Of a stretch of 64,000 nucleotides of DNA, positions 33,181-42,178 are shown in pieces (position 1 is the stretch's first letter; every line of letters begins with the position of its first letter). The stretch is from the NCBI GenBank assembly GCA_049426725.1, contig JBMSYN010000001.1, positions 164,078-228,077 of the forward strand, read 5' to 3'. The position numbers and the translations under genes are program-made. Source of the stretch: UBA961 sp049426725. GTDB lineage: Bacteria; Bacteroidota; Ignavibacteria; Kapaibacteriales; UBA961. The notes below the pieces were generated by a model. That model made no database searches and had not been told where the DNA came from. It was given only the letters and a program-made list of their open reading frames with translations.

Positions 33181-34268
33181 TGACAGAACAAGCAATCATT
33201 CAAGCCATAGGTAGCATCGTAGATCCCGACCTCAATCTTACATTGCACGATTTACAATCCATCAAAGCAGTGGAAATTGAAGGTTCAAAAATTTCTGTAT
33301 ATATCGAATTGTATCCTCCGGTACATTGGATTGCCAAAACCATTGAAGATGCAATCAGAAATACCATTATGGATATAGCAGAGGGATTTGAAGTTCAGAT
33401 TTTTGTGCGTGAAATTCTCATTCCTCGAGCAACAAATCCAAATGTCCTCCCTACTGTCAAGCACCTTATTGCAGTTTCATCAGGAAAAGGCGGCGTGGGG
33501 AAATCTACCATAGCTGCAAATTTGGCAGCTGCATTGGCTCAAAGAGGGGCAACAGTAGGTTTGCTTGATGCAGACATTTATGGACCAAGCATTCCAACAA
33601 TGTATGGTGTAGCGGGTGCTCAGATGGAAGCAGAAAAAACAGAATCCGGTGCTTTGCTTGGATATCCCATCGAACAATATGGCGTGAAGATTGCATCCAT
33701 TGGATTCATAATGGATCGTGATCAAGCAGCCATCATGCGTGGTCCGATGCTTGCAGGATATTTTACCACATTGATGGATCAAATCGCTTGGGGAAATCTA
33801 GATTTCCTGGTATTCGATCTTCCTCCCGGAACAGGCGACATTCAACTGACACTGACGCAAAGAGTGCCATTAGATGGTGCAGTAATTGTGAGCACGCCTC
33901 AAGAAATTTCCGTATCCGATGTGCGAAGAAGCATCAGCATGTTTAAAAAAGTCAATGTTACCATACTTGGTGTCATTGAAAACATGAGTTATTTCATCCC
34001 TCCTGATGCCCCTGAGAAACAGTATTATATTTTCGGCAAAGGTGGAGGCGAACAAGTTGCCAATGATTCAGGGGTACCATTTCTTGGCGAAGTGCCATTG
34101 ACTATCGATACAAGAGAAGGTGGTGATTCAGGATTTCCGGTTGTACTCAATCCTGAACATATACAGCAAGGTGATGTGATTCGTACCATAACATCATCCA
34201 TTGTATCCACCATACGCAAGAATGCACATGCATCTCGAAATTCACATACAATTCAGATAACATTGTAA
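33180..34268 (+). CDS. mrp: Fe-S cluster carrier ATPase Mrp/ApbC
   Basis: Mrp/ApbC is a P-loop ATPase that carries Fe-S clusters to target proteins. The 362-residue protein has an N-terminal MIP18/DUF59 domain (about 1-85, SIVDPDLNLTLHDL), the deviant Walker A SSGKGGVGKS near residues 101-110, DADIYGPSIPTM and FDLPPGTGD. In place of the usual CxxC cluster site after ENMSYF it has IPPDAPEKQYYIFGKGGG, so the cysteines are missing, as in Bacteroidota relatives. I use the ATG at 33180, overlapping the mce stop by one base. A NifU-C gene follows immediately. Confidence 0.93.
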   Translation: MTEQAIIQAIGSIVDPDLNLTLHDLQSIKAVEIEGSKISVYIELYPPVHWIAKTIEDAIRNTIMDIAEGFEVQIFVREILIPRATNPNVLPTVKHLIAVSSGKGGVGKSTIAANLAAALAQRGATVGLLDADIYGPSIPTMYGVAGAQMEAEKTESGALLGYPIEQYGVKIASIGFIMDRDQAAIMRGPMLAGYFTTLMDQIAWGNLDFLVFDLPPGTGDIQLTLTQRVPLDGAVIVSTPQEISVSDVRRSISMFKKVNVTILGVIENMSYFIPPDAPEKQYYIFGKGGGEQVANDSGVPFLGEVPLTIDTREGGDSGFPVVLNPEHIQQGDVIRTITSSIVSTIRKNAHASRNSHTIQITL

Positions 34269-34269
34269 G

Positions 34270-34512
34270 ATGACCAGAGATAGCGTCATAGAACATATCG
34301 AATCCATTCTGATTCAGATCAGACCTTCTTTGCAAAAAGACGGTGGCGACATTGAATTTGTTCGATATGAAGATGAAATTGGTGTAGTTGAAGTACGATT
34401 TTTGGGGCAATGTGCCCAATGCCCAATGCAAATGATGACATTAAGAGCCGGGGTTGAACGCTGGCTATTGGCAGGAATTCCCTCTTTGAAGCGCATTGAA
34501 TTGGTACGATGA
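34270..34512 (+). CDS. NifU C-terminal domain (Nfu-type) Fe-S protein
   Basis: This 80-residue protein is the stand-alone Nfu domain, a scaffold or carrier for 4Fe-4S clusters. Seen are RPSLQKDGGDIEFV near 17-30 and the ligand motif CAQCPM (C-x2-C) near 48. It starts one base after the mrp stop, so a cluster scaffold and a cluster-carrier ATPase are cotranscribed. Possible partners include lipoate-dependent and radical enzymes. Size and motif are typical. Confidence 0.93.
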   Translation: MTRDSVIEHIESILIQIRPSLQKDGGDIEFVRYEDEIGVVEVRFLGQCAQCPMQMMTLRAGVERWLLAGIPSLKRIELVR

Positions 34513-34534
34513 ACAATACTCTGCTCGAAAATGA

Positions 34535-34565
34535 TTTGTCTTTTGCCGAAAAAGTCCTATCTTCG
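34535..34565 (+). promoter_or_regulatory. Candidate promoter of the tRNA-Val gene
   Basis: TTTG (34535-34538), a 19-base spacer and TATCTTCG (34558-34565, one mismatch to TAnnTTTG) lie 14 bases before the tRNA 5' end. Confidence 0.42.
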
Positions 34566-34579
34566 TATCTCTTTTTGAG

Positions 34580-34654
34580 GGGCGAATAGCTCAGTTGGTC
34601 CAGAGCGCCTGCCTTACAAGCAGGATGTCGGGGGTTCAAATCCCTCTTCGCCCA
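34580..34654 (+). tRNA. tRNA-Val (anticodon TAC)
   Basis: A full cloverleaf is visible: acceptor GGGCGAA pairs with TTCGCCC; D-arm GCTC/GAGC; anticodon stem CCTGC/GCAGG with loop CTTACAA, anticodon TAC; variable loop ATGTC; T-arm GGGGG-TTCAAAT-CCCTC with one G-T pair; discriminator A at 34654. The 3' CCA is not encoded and must be added enzymatically. A terminator follows directly. Confidence 0.96.
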
Positions 34655-34655
34655 C

Positions 34656-34678
34656 AAAGCCCTCTTTAGGGCTTTTTT
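34656..34678 (+). terminator. Terminator after tRNA-Val
   Basis: AAAGCCCT (34656-34663) and AGGGCTTT (34668-34675) form a perfect eight-base stem with a four-base loop, followed by T residues. Confidence 0.88.
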
Positions 34679-34812
34679 CGTTTATGATCATTCCGACATC
34701 GTTCCGAGCAAAATTTCACCTCTTCCCACACCTTTTCCCATTTTTTTCTCCATGCAAACTCCCTATTGCATGTTATACAGATCTTTGTTGGTAGAAATTC
34801 TTTCTTCACATT

Positions 34813-35262
34813 TCATCCATTCAATAGAGATTTAAGGCATTGCTGAACCAAAGTTCCATCAGCTTTGCCTCGTAATTCTTTCATGGCAAGTCCCATGACT
34901 TTCCCCATATCTTTCGGACCTTCAGCTCCAACTTGCGCGATCAAACCTGCCAAAACACCAAGAATTTGATCCTCGGTTAATTGCTCAGGTAGATAAGAAG
35001 CAATGATTGCGAGTTCAGCTTCTTCTTTTTCCAAGAGATCTTTTCTCGCTGCCTGTTTATACATTTCAATTGCATCTTTCCTTTTTTTAGATGCATTCAA
35101 CAGTATCTTTTGAGCATCCTCTTCAGACATTTCCTTTCCAGTACCACTTTTATTGAATTCGATGACGGAAGCACGCAAACTTCGAAGAGTTTCAAGTTTG
35201 AGTTTATCCCCCGATTTCATTGCTTCTTTTAAGTCTTCATTGATTTGTTGTTCGAAATTCAT
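34813..35262 (-). CDS. GatB/YqeY domain-containing protein
   Basis: This 149-residue protein matches the stand-alone YqeY family, related to the tail domain of the GatB amidotransferase subunit, and may help tRNA-linked amidation. Features: EDLKEAMKSGDKLKLETLRSL at the start, the EAELAIIASYLPEQLTEDQI central part and the C-terminal MKELRGKADGTLVQQCLK. The ATG at 35262 is chosen because GGAG lies six bases upstream; an ATG two codons earlier would overlap that site. A strong TTTG-N19-TATTTTTG promoter lies just upstream. Biological role of YqeY proteins is not well settled. Confidence 0.93.
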   Translation of the reverse strand: MNFEQQINEDLKEAMKSGDKLKLETLRSLRASVIEFNKSGTGKEMSEEDAQKILLNASKKRKDAIEMYKQAARKDLLEKEEAELAIIASYLPEQLTEDQILGVLAGLIAQVGAEGPKDMGKVMGLAMKELRGKADGTLVQQCLKSLLNG

Positions 35263-35282
35263 TGTCATCTCCAAAAGTTTAT

Positions 35283-35313
35283 CAAAAATACTCTCTTGTC
35301 TGTTCATGACAAA
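35283..35313 (-). promoter_or_regulatory. Promoter of the YqeY gene (full -33/-7 consensus)
   Basis: On the minus strand TTTG (35310-35313), a 19-base spacer and TATTTTTG (35283-35290) match both halves of the Bacteroidota promoter consensus exactly, 20 bases before the ATG. Confidence 0.6.
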
Positions 35314-35390
35314 GCAGAAGGCTTTGGAAAAGGGCTCTCCATGGGGTATTTTGCACATTGATTATTCATCAATCAGAGTTTTCAAAGAGA

Positions 35391-37694
35391 ATGTCTAAAA
35401 ACACCTCCTCCGAAAGCCATTATTCGTGGCCATTGATTGTTGGAATTTCAATTCTGACAACTCTCATCTTTTTTTCAGACATATTGTTTGGATCATCTTT
35501 TTTTTGGGATGACATCTCACAATATGTATATCCCATGGCAAGTTATGGAGCAAAACTCAAAGCTCAGGGAATCACACCATTTTGGAATCCTTACATGTTC
35601 AATGGAATGCCATTTTTGGCTGATTTCCAGGCTCAATATTTTTATCCCGCTCATTGGATTTTTCCTTATTTCATCGATCATGCCACAGGTCTTCTCCAAC
35701 CTAAGATTATTGAATATGTGATCATTTTTCATTTTGTGATTGCTCAGCTTAGCATGGTGTATTTGATGCGCGGATTGGGTGCCGGGCAATGGGGAGCTCT
35801 CATCGCTGCAATAGGATATGCATTCAGTGGAGCAATGGCTGTAAGAACAAATCATCCAATGATCATTTATCATTTGGCTTTGTTCCCTCTTATCATACAT
35901 CATATTCTTCGAGGTTTGCAAAACAGCAGAGTGCTCAATATCATGTATGCCGGTCTGATACTTGGAATAGCAGTACTTGCCGGACATGCTCAAACTTCTG
36001 CTTATATGCTCATTTTCATTGCAATAATGGGTTTCATTGGTTTTATACAAGGAATCATCAGAAAACAACTTCAAGGAGTATCTTCCCTAAGGTATATTAT
36101 CTTCCTTGCACTCCCCGTCATCATTGCAGCATCATTGGCTGCAATTCAATACTTGCCGGGTCAAGAATTGGCTGCATATTCCGAGAGAAATGACATTACG
36201 TATGAAAAGACAACTGATGGTTCGATGCAGATATCACAATTCTTTCATTTGTTCAATCCTTCATTACATGGAAAAATCGTAGGCAATCCGGGACCAAAAG
36301 ATGCTGATGGACAATTCATGATGATGAATGCTTCAAATGAGCCGGTTCAGACACATTGGTATTGGGATACTGCATTTTATTTTGGAATTATTGCTTTGAT
36401 GCTAGGATTGATGTCATTTTTTGTTTTGCCACGAACCCCACTCATTCTTACTTGTCAATATCTTTGGATATTTGCTTTCCTCTACGGCATTGGCAATAAT
36501 GGTTTTTTACATGGCCTTTTGTCGGGCATTCCAATTTTTGGTCAATTCAGAAATCCCGGCAGGATGATGTTCTATGCTTCATTTGGATTTCCTCTACTCG
36601 CAGGATTGACATTCGATAAACTACCGTCAGTATTTTCTGATGAAACATTGAGAAAGCGCGTATTTCTCATCATGGGAATACTAATTGCCGTGCTATTATT
36701 ACATTTACCGGGCATCATACAGTCATTTGCATCGATACAAGATCCATTGAGCGGTTTTGCAGGAAAACAAGCAGGTATAATACTTGCCATGGCAATTCTA
36801 GGTGGAATCGTAATATTTCTACGTGGCAAAGGAATAATGAATTCTATGATTGCAGGTGGAGCGATATGTGTTCTCTCATTTCTCGACCTCACTTTACAAT
36901 TCAAAGATTTTCACGGTTCTAAGGAGAATCCCAAGACAGCATATGTCATAGCCGATGATTTGAGAAAACAATTGTCTTCAACAACCACGGATATTTTTCG
37001 AGTATCCATGCGTAATCAATATGGAATGGCATTTCAAAGGAATGGAGGAATGAATGCGGGAATCATGTTATATGAGGGCTATAATCCCATCCTCTTATCC
37101 AGAAGAGTGCCACCTCTTCAATCTGAGGAAGACCGTTTTGACATTTTGAATATTCGTTATGCGATCACTCTTGACTCAGCCACAGGTTCGCTGTTTTTTA
37201 GAAAAAGAGAAACTGCTTATGGTCATGCAAGAATGGTATATGCTGCAAAAGTAATCACGGATGATTCTGCCATGAAAAGAGCAATCATGAATGCAGGATC
37301 ACAATTAAAGAATACTGCATTCATGGAAAAGACACCTACTGTTCAACTCAATGGAGATAATCCAGATTCCATTAAGCATGAAATCAAGACAATTTCCTAT
37401 GAGACTAATTCTCAATCATATCAAGTTTCTACTTCCTCTGACGGGTTACTTTGTCTCAGCGAAATATGGTTTCCGGCATGGAAAGCAACCATCGATGAGA
37501 AGCCTGTACAAATTCACCGAATCAATTGGTCATTGCGTGGGATTGAAGTACCGAAAGGTAAACACGTCATTCGTCTTGAATATGTTTCCGATGCATACTC
37601 AACCGGTTCAGCAATAACCTATGCCGGTTTTGGTTTAACAATCATTGGAATAGCATTAGGATTATTTCTACAGAGAAAGAAAGCTGAATCATGA
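35391..37694 (+). CDS. YfhO-family membrane protein
   Basis: This 767-residue protein has the YfhO architecture: a first helix (about 13-32) followed by a periplasmic loop with FFWDDISQYVYPM and ITPFWNPYMFNGMPFLADFQ, at least ten further helices up to about residue 510, and a large C-terminal extracytoplasmic domain (about 515-740), closed by a final helix near the end. Some YfhO proteins glycosylate lipoteichoic acid, and the family is related to GT-C glycosyltransferases using polyprenyl-linked sugars; an acidic motif (DD) in the first loop fits. I use the ATG at 35391 rather than a TTG 11 codons upstream. Its stop overlaps the lipoprotein gene. Confidence 0.85.
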   Translation: MSKNTSSESHYSWPLIVGISILTTLIFFSDILFGSSFFWDDISQYVYPMASYGAKLKAQGITPFWNPYMFNGMPFLADFQAQYFYPAHWIFPYFIDHATGLLQPKIIEYVIIFHFVIAQLSMVYLMRGLGAGQWGALIAAIGYAFSGAMAVRTNHPMIIYHLALFPLIIHHILRGLQNSRVLNIMYAGLILGIAVLAGHAQTSAYMLIFIAIMGFIGFIQGIIRKQLQGVSSLRYIIFLALPVIIAASLAAIQYLPGQELAAYSERNDITYEKTTDGSMQISQFFHLFNPSLHGKIVGNPGPKDADGQFMMMNASNEPVQTHWYWDTAFYFGIIALMLGLMSFFVLPRTPLILTCQYLWIFAFLYGIGNNGFLHGLLSGIPIFGQFRNPGRMMFYASFGFPLLAGLTFDKLPSVFSDETLRKRVFLIMGILIAVLLLHLPGIIQSFASIQDPLSGFAGKQAGIILAMAILGGIVIFLRGKGIMNSMIAGGAICVLSFLDLTLQFKDFHGSKENPKTAYVIADDLRKQLSSTTTDIFRVSMRNQYGMAFQRNGGMNAGIMLYEGYNPILLSRRVPPLQSEEDRFDILNIRYAITLDSATGSLFFRKRETAYGHARMVYAAKVITDDSAMKRAIMNAGSQLKNTAFMEKTPTVQLNGDNPDSIKHEIKTISYETNSQSYQVSTSSDGLLCLSEIWFPAWKATIDEKPVQIHRINWSLRGIEVPKGKHVIRLEYVSDAYSTGSAITYAGFGLTIIGIALGLFLQRKKAES

Positions 37695-38272
37695 AATATC
37701 TTGCTTCATTGTTGATTAGCTTATGCCTGATTTCTTGCAATAAGAAATCGGAAGAGACTCCTATAGTCGAGAATAGGAGTTTTCCCAAATCGAAATCATT
37801 TTATGCACATGATTCATCATTCTCGATAGAATTGTCATCAATATTTCAACAACTTCGATTTGCAGGGACTGATACGCTCCAAACAATGTATGGTTCTGCA
37901 TTTCAAGATACCTATATAATGGAAAATGATTCTCTCTTATTGATGATTAGCATAGCAACATTTAATGATGAAATGTTTGAGAAAAGACCTTATCAAAAGG
38001 TTTATGAATCTTCTATGAATAATTTCTTGCATGCCATGAATGCAAAGCAAACATCAAAACAAGTGAGCAAAAAGAAACTCGGAAAAGTCCAGATTAATGG
38101 TGAGAGGATCTTTTATGCTCTTACACAGGATGGAAAATCTTTCTATGGTGTTTCGGAAATGTATCATGTAAAAAATACACTTCATCATATAGCAATTATT
38201 TCTTCGATGAAACAAGCATTCACTCAATCTGATGATATTGCTTTGGCTTTTCATTCATATATGCCGAGATGA
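37691..38272 (+). CDS. Lipoprotein, unknown function
   Basis: The product is 193 residues with a lipoprotein signal peptide: MKYLASLLISLCLISC, lipobox LISC with Cys16 as the predicted lipidation site. The mature part is about 175 residues, with a two-half strand pattern and no catalytic motif I recognise; the FYGVSEMYHVKNTLHHIAI strand region suggests a PsbP- or DUF-like beta sheet protein. It overlaps YfhO at the start and the J-domain gene at the end by four bases each, so the three are made together. Function unknown. Confidence 0.75.
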   Translation: MKYLASLLISLCLISCNKKSEETPIVENRSFPKSKSFYAHDSSFSIELSSIFQQLRFAGTDTLQTMYGSAFQDTYIMENDSLLLMISIATFNDEMFEKRPYQKVYESSMNNFLHAMNAKQTSKQVSKKKLGKVQINGERIFYALTQDGKSFYGVSEMYHVKNTLHHIAIISSMKQAFTQSDDIALAFHSYMPR

Positions 38273-39192
38273 ATCACAATCATTCACATATTGAACTTCA
38301 TCGTGACATCATTGCTTTGAAAAAGGCAATCTTCGATGCAAAGCATGAATTGGAAAAGCTTGTTCATGCACACTATACAATGCGCGAGGTTGATAAACAG
38401 CATCTGCATGATGAATATGACAAATTATTCAAGCACCTTGAGATTGAGATTCAAAGAAAGGCTCTGTTACATAGTGAGATACAGAGAAGAGCTGAACTAT
38501 TGATGACAAAACATCAAAGAGGGGAAAAGCTCACTCCTGAAGTCATAGATTTAATCAACAAAGTAGTCGACAAAGAATTTTCGGCAATAAAATCCAGAAT
38601 GCGCGCTCTGCTTGAACAAACTGACTCACAATCCAAGCAATCACACGTCCAGCAAGATCATGCTTCCCTGTCAAAATTGTACAAAGAATTGGCAAAAAAA
38701 CTTCATCCTGATTCAGGAGCAGATCCCGAACACACTAAAATGTATTGGCTTACCGTACAAAAGGCGTATAACTCAAAAGATATGCACGCACTCCATGCAT
38801 TGCATACATTACTTTGCACCGATTCTCCTGCAGATACAAAGCATGAATTGGATGGTGATTTCAATGTTTTACAACAAGAATACGAGAAGTTACAAGGTCT
38901 TATAGAAAAAGAAAAACAATCAATTCAAGAGTTAAAAAAACAAATTCCATTTTGTTATGAACTTGGTTTGCGCGATGAATCATGGATCACTAAACATGCA
39001 CAAACATTGCAACAACAAGTCAAACACTTTGAAGTTCAGATAAACAAGGCCAATGAAACCATTCGGATGCTCACCGGGAAGAATTGGCTTCTTTCTCAAG
39101 AAGAGTTGGAATTGCATGATGCTTCATTGAAAGAAAAGAGAGAATACAAAGAGGAATTCATTGATGCCACATATTTCAGTGGCAGACATTAA
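38269..39192 (+). CDS. Coiled-coil protein with a partial J-domain (HPD)
   Basis: This 307-residue cytosolic protein has a long N-terminal coiled coil (about 5-125), then a J-domain-like part (about 130-185) with LYKELAKKLHPDSGAD and the HPD tripeptide at 146-148, then another coiled coil (about 190-275). The helix that precedes the KxLAKxxHPD helix in DnaJ is not clear, so it is a degenerate or minimal J domain. HPD is what stimulates DnaK ATPase. I know no family for the whole protein. It sits between a lipoprotein gene (overlap four bases) and an MFS transporter gene. Confidence 0.7.
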   Translation: MNHNHSHIELHRDIIALKKAIFDAKHELEKLVHAHYTMREVDKQHLHDEYDKLFKHLEIEIQRKALLHSEIQRRAELLMTKHQRGEKLTPEVIDLINKVVDKEFSAIKSRMRALLEQTDSQSKQSHVQQDHASLSKLYKELAKKLHPDSGADPEHTKMYWLTVQKAYNSKDMHALHALHTLLCTDSPADTKHELDGDFNVLQQEYEKLQGLIEKEKQSIQELKKQIPFCYELGLRDESWITKHAQTLQQQVKHFEVQINKANETIRMLTGKNWLLSQEELELHDASLKEKREYKEEFIDATYFSGRH

Positions 39193-39206
39193 TACAAGAG
39201 ATTACT

Positions 39207-40436
39207 ATGTCACATTTACATGGACTTCGCAATGCTGCATTCAATGCAGCCGTTATTGTTGCCGCATTGGGATATTTCGTTGATATTTATGATTTGATTC
39301 TGTTTAGTGTTGTCCGTGTGCCAAGTTTGACCTCCATGGGTTTACTTCCCGAACAAATCACATCGCAAGGTTTATTTCTTCTCAATATGCAGATGGCGGG
39401 AACGCTTATTGGCGGTGTACTTTGGGGAGTTCTTGGTGACAAAAAGGGGCGCATTTCAACATTGTTCGGATCTATTCTATTATACTCCCTTGCAAATACC
39501 TTGAATGCGTTCGTCATTAATGTTGAACAGTATGCAGTATTGCGTTTTATAGCCGGCATTGGATTGGCTGGTGAATTAGGAGTTGGAATTACGCTTGTTT
39601 CAGAAGTCCTACCAAAAGATCAAAGAGGATATGGAACCATGATTGTTGCTGGTATAGGCGTTACAGGCGCATTGCTTGCAAATATGGTTGCTAAATTGGA
39701 TTGGCGAACTGCTTATATAGTCGGAGGATTCATGGGCTTGGCTTTATTGCTCCTTCGAATCAAGGTGGTGGAATCCGATATGTTTTCAAATGTCAAAAAT
39801 TCCCATCACAAAAAAGGAAGTCTCCTGCAATTGATAAGTACACCACACTTATTGAAGAGATTCATGCTCTGCATCCTGATTGGAATGCCAACATGGTTTG
39901 TTGTTGGAATATTGGTGACATTGGCACCGGAATTTGCAAAAGCTCATGGAATAACCGAGAAAATCTCAGGTGGAGATGCAATTGCTTGGTGTTATGCCGG
40001 CTTGGCGATTGGTGACTTTTTTTCCGGATGGCTTAGCCAAGTGTATAAAAGCAGAAGAAAAGTCATGTTCCAATTTTTAGCTTTCAATGCCTTTTGTAGC
40101 ATCGCTTATTTACTCTTCCCTTTCAATTCAGCTCTGTCATTGTATTGGTGGATTTTCGTACTTGGAATTTCTGTAGGATTTTGGGCTATATTCGTTACCA
40201 TTGCTGCAGAACAATTCGGTACAAATTTGCGAGCAACGGTGGCAACAACAGTGCCCAATATTGCAAGAGGTTCGCTCAATATCATATCAATAGCGTTTGC
40301 AGCTCTGATTCCCATGATCGGCATGAAATATTCAGCTTTATGCGTGGGTTTGGCTTGCACAATCATCGCCATATTGTCGGTCATCCCCTTAGAAGAGACA
40401 TTTGGCAAAGATATGAACTATGTTGAAGTATCATAA
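39207..40436 (+). CDS. MFS transporter
   Basis: This 409-residue protein has 12 predicted transmembrane helices in two halves. The signature loop between helices 2 and 3, WGVLGDKKGRIST, is the GxxxDRxGRR-type motif of major facilitator proteins, here in the metabolite-proton symporter or sugar-acid branch (helix 1 contains YFVDIYDL with a charged Asp). The second-half loop KSRRKVM is also present. It is 14 bases after the J-domain gene. The substrate cannot be told; the acidic helix 1 suggests proton coupling. Confidence 0.85.
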   Translation: MSHLHGLRNAAFNAAVIVAALGYFVDIYDLILFSVVRVPSLTSMGLLPEQITSQGLFLLNMQMAGTLIGGVLWGVLGDKKGRISTLFGSILLYSLANTLNAFVINVEQYAVLRFIAGIGLAGELGVGITLVSEVLPKDQRGYGTMIVAGIGVTGALLANMVAKLDWRTAYIVGGFMGLALLLLRIKVVESDMFSNVKNSHHKKGSLLQLISTPHLLKRFMLCILIGMPTWFVVGILVTLAPEFAKAHGITEKISGGDAIAWCYAGLAIGDFFSGWLSQVYKSRRKVMFQFLAFNAFCSIAYLLFPFNSALSLYWWIFVLGISVGFWAIFVTIAAEQFGTNLRATVATTVPNIARGSLNIISIAFAALIPMIGMKYSALCVGLACTIIAILSVIPLEETFGKDMNYVEVS

Positions 40437-40493
40437 GGAACAAAGAGGGACATATATCTGTTACATAGCAGATCAACAACTTAAAGCTCTACC

Positions 40494-41162
40494 ATGAAAT
40501 CGATTTTTCTTCTGCTCTTTGCTTTTAGCTTCATTCACGTTCATGCTGCTGACCCTTTATTGACAAAGATTCGTGATAAAGTACGTTCAATTAAGGATTT
40601 CACTGCCAATGCGACAATTACATTGAATGTCGAATTCCTTAAGGCTAAACCCTCACAAGCGATTGTTCTCTATAAGTCTCCCGGTAGACTTAAAATCAAG
40701 TCTGATGGATTTTCAATGCTTCCAAAGCAAGGTGCTGGTTTGCCATTTGCAGCTTTGCTTGAATCCCCATTTACAAGCGTTGATTTACCTGATGAAGTAA
40801 TTAAGGGAATCAACTATAAAGTAAGAAAAGTGATTCCCATTGCAGATACAGGTCAGATTATTGTAGCCACTGTCTGGATAGATCCACAAAAGGAAATCAT
40901 TGCAAAGATGTCAGCTGTTACGAAGGGTGGTTCAATTGTGATGGACATGACATATAAAAATGAACATATACGATTTGCTTTGCCATCGGCTATTTACATG
41001 TCATTTGACGTGCCTTCATTCTCACTGCCAAAATCCATGACCGGTGACTTACTAGCTGAAAAAAAACCCTCAAATTCAAAAAAGAATACGAAAGGAAGTG
41101 CACAAATAACATATACCTCCATCTCTGTAAACAAGGGTATATCTGAAGATCAGTTTCGATGA
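40494..41162 (+). CDS. LolA-like periplasmic lipoprotein carrier protein
   Basis: The 222-residue protein has a signal peptide (about 1-18, ending VHAAD) and an outer-membrane lipoprotein-carrier-like beta fold: IRDKVRSIKDFTANATITL, AIVLYKSPGRLKIKSDGF, and ATVWIDPQKEIIAKM. This resembles LolA or the related DUF4292 and LolB-like proteins that shuttle lipids or lipoproteins across the periplasm. The C-terminal 30 residues are rich in Lys and Ser (KPSNSKKNTKG). It lies 57 bases after the MFS gene and overlaps the convergent fni gene by 13 bases. Family is likely; cargo is not known. Confidence 0.7.
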   Translation: MKSIFLLLFAFSFIHVHAADPLLTKIRDKVRSIKDFTANATITLNVEFLKAKPSQAIVLYKSPGRLKIKSDGFSMLPKQGAGLPFAALLESPFTSVDLPDEVIKGINYKVRKVIPIADTGQIIVATVWIDPQKEIIAKMSAVTKGGSIVMDMTYKNEHIRFALPSAIYMSFDVPSFSLPKSMTGDLLAEKKPSNSKKNTKGSAQITYTSISVNKGISEDQFR

Positions 41163-42178
41163 CGTTTCACAAACTCTGCTGATGAAAGCTCTTCGGGATT
41201 CTTACTTCCGGTCAAAAACATGATTCTTTGCATATCCTTCATGTATTGCATTATCATTTCTTTTACTTTTGAAGCTCCTCCCGAATGATAAGCAACTAGG
41301 ATTGGTCTAGCCATTCCGACTGAAGTGGCTCCCATTGCTATCGACATCGCTATATCATGAGGCGTTCTGATTCCACCGGAAGAAAACAAGGTGATATTGT
41401 TTTCCTTACAAAAAGACCGTAATGTCATCAAACAATCCGATGTTTCTATTCCCCATTCCTTAAAATACTCTGAGTTTTCCTGATCATTCCTTTTCATTTC
41501 AACTGCAGACCAACTAGTTCCGCCTTTACCCGCAACATCAATACCATCAACACCAATATCACATAAACGCTTAGCCACAGAAAGTGATATTCCCGAACCA
41601 ACTTCTTTTACAACAATTGGTATTGAGAGACGTTTTTTACATTCAGCTATTCCCCTTAATACTCCACTGAAATTTGTATTTCCTTCAGGCTGAAACAACT
41701 CTTGCAAAGGGTTCACATGAATTGTCAGCCAGTTTGCATTGATTGAATCAATGATGCCATAAATGCCATCGTGATTGTGTAGATTGGCAATCTCTGTTGC
41801 ACCAATATTGGCAGAAAGGCATATATCAGGGGCAACTTCGCGGGCAATAGTAAATGATTTGCTGTTTTCAGCATCAGTCAGCATGGAACGTTGCGATCCC
41901 AAAACCATAGGTATTGATAATTCATTGCAAAGTTCAGCTAAATCTCCATTGATGGATTCAGCATAATCAAAACCACCGGTCATACCAGAAATGAAAATTG
42001 GATAGCTGAAACATCTTCCAAAGATAGTTACCGATTGATCTATGTCTTGAATATTGATTTCAGGCAATGCATTATGTACAAATGCATACGAATCAAATCC
42101 GCTGCTTACTTTATGTTCAATATCATCATGTAGACATATTTCTACATGATCACGTTTTCTTTGCGAGTGTGAATTCAT
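41150..42178 (-). CDS. fni: Type 2 isopentenyl-diphosphate delta-isomerase
   Basis: This FMN- and NADPH-dependent enzyme interconverts IPP and DMAPP for isoprenoid synthesis. The 342-residue protein shows the family sequence in order: QRKRDHVEICL (6-16), PIFISGMTGG, VLGSQRSML, HVNPLQELFQPEGN near 155, VVKEVGSGIS, DVAGKGGTSWSAVE near 215-228 and the late SSGGIRTPHD. The start is fixed by the RKRDHVE motif, so it overlaps the dprA 3' end by 29 bases. No other isoprenoid genes are beside it, though the 719-3453 genes use polyprenyl phosphates. Confidence 0.95.
   Translation of the reverse strand: MNSHSQRKRDHVEICLHDDIEHKVSSGFDSYAFVHNALPEINIQDIDQSVTIFGRCFSYPIFISGMTGGFDYAESINGDLAELCNELSIPMVLGSQRSMLTDAENSKSFTIAREVAPDICLSANIGATEIANLHNHDGIYGIIDSINANWLTIHVNPLQELFQPEGNTNFSGVLRGIAECKKRLSIPIVVKEVGSGISLSVAKRLCDIGVDGIDVAGKGGTSWSAVEMKRNDQENSEYFKEWGIETSDCLMTLRSFCKENNITLFSSGGIRTPHDIAMSIAMGATSVGMARPILVAYHSGGASKVKEMIMQYMKDMQRIMFLTGSKNPEELSSAEFVKRHRN

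Noticed and set aside
34319..34657. A minus-strand frame running through the NifU-C gene and the tRNA
   Set aside because: It overlaps a clear tRNA and a clear Fe-S gene. Its resemblance to a protein beginning WAKRDLNPRHPACKAGALDQL is the usual artefact of translating the antisense of a tRNA.
35517..36074. A 185-codon open frame on the minus strand inside the YfhO gene
   Set aside because: It is fully covered by a well-supported membrane protein, has no recognisable domain and shows the skewed composition of an antisense shadow.
40455..40480. ATCTG / CAGAT inverted repeat before the LolA-like gene
   Set aside because: Five-base arms with no T run and no match to a known operator.
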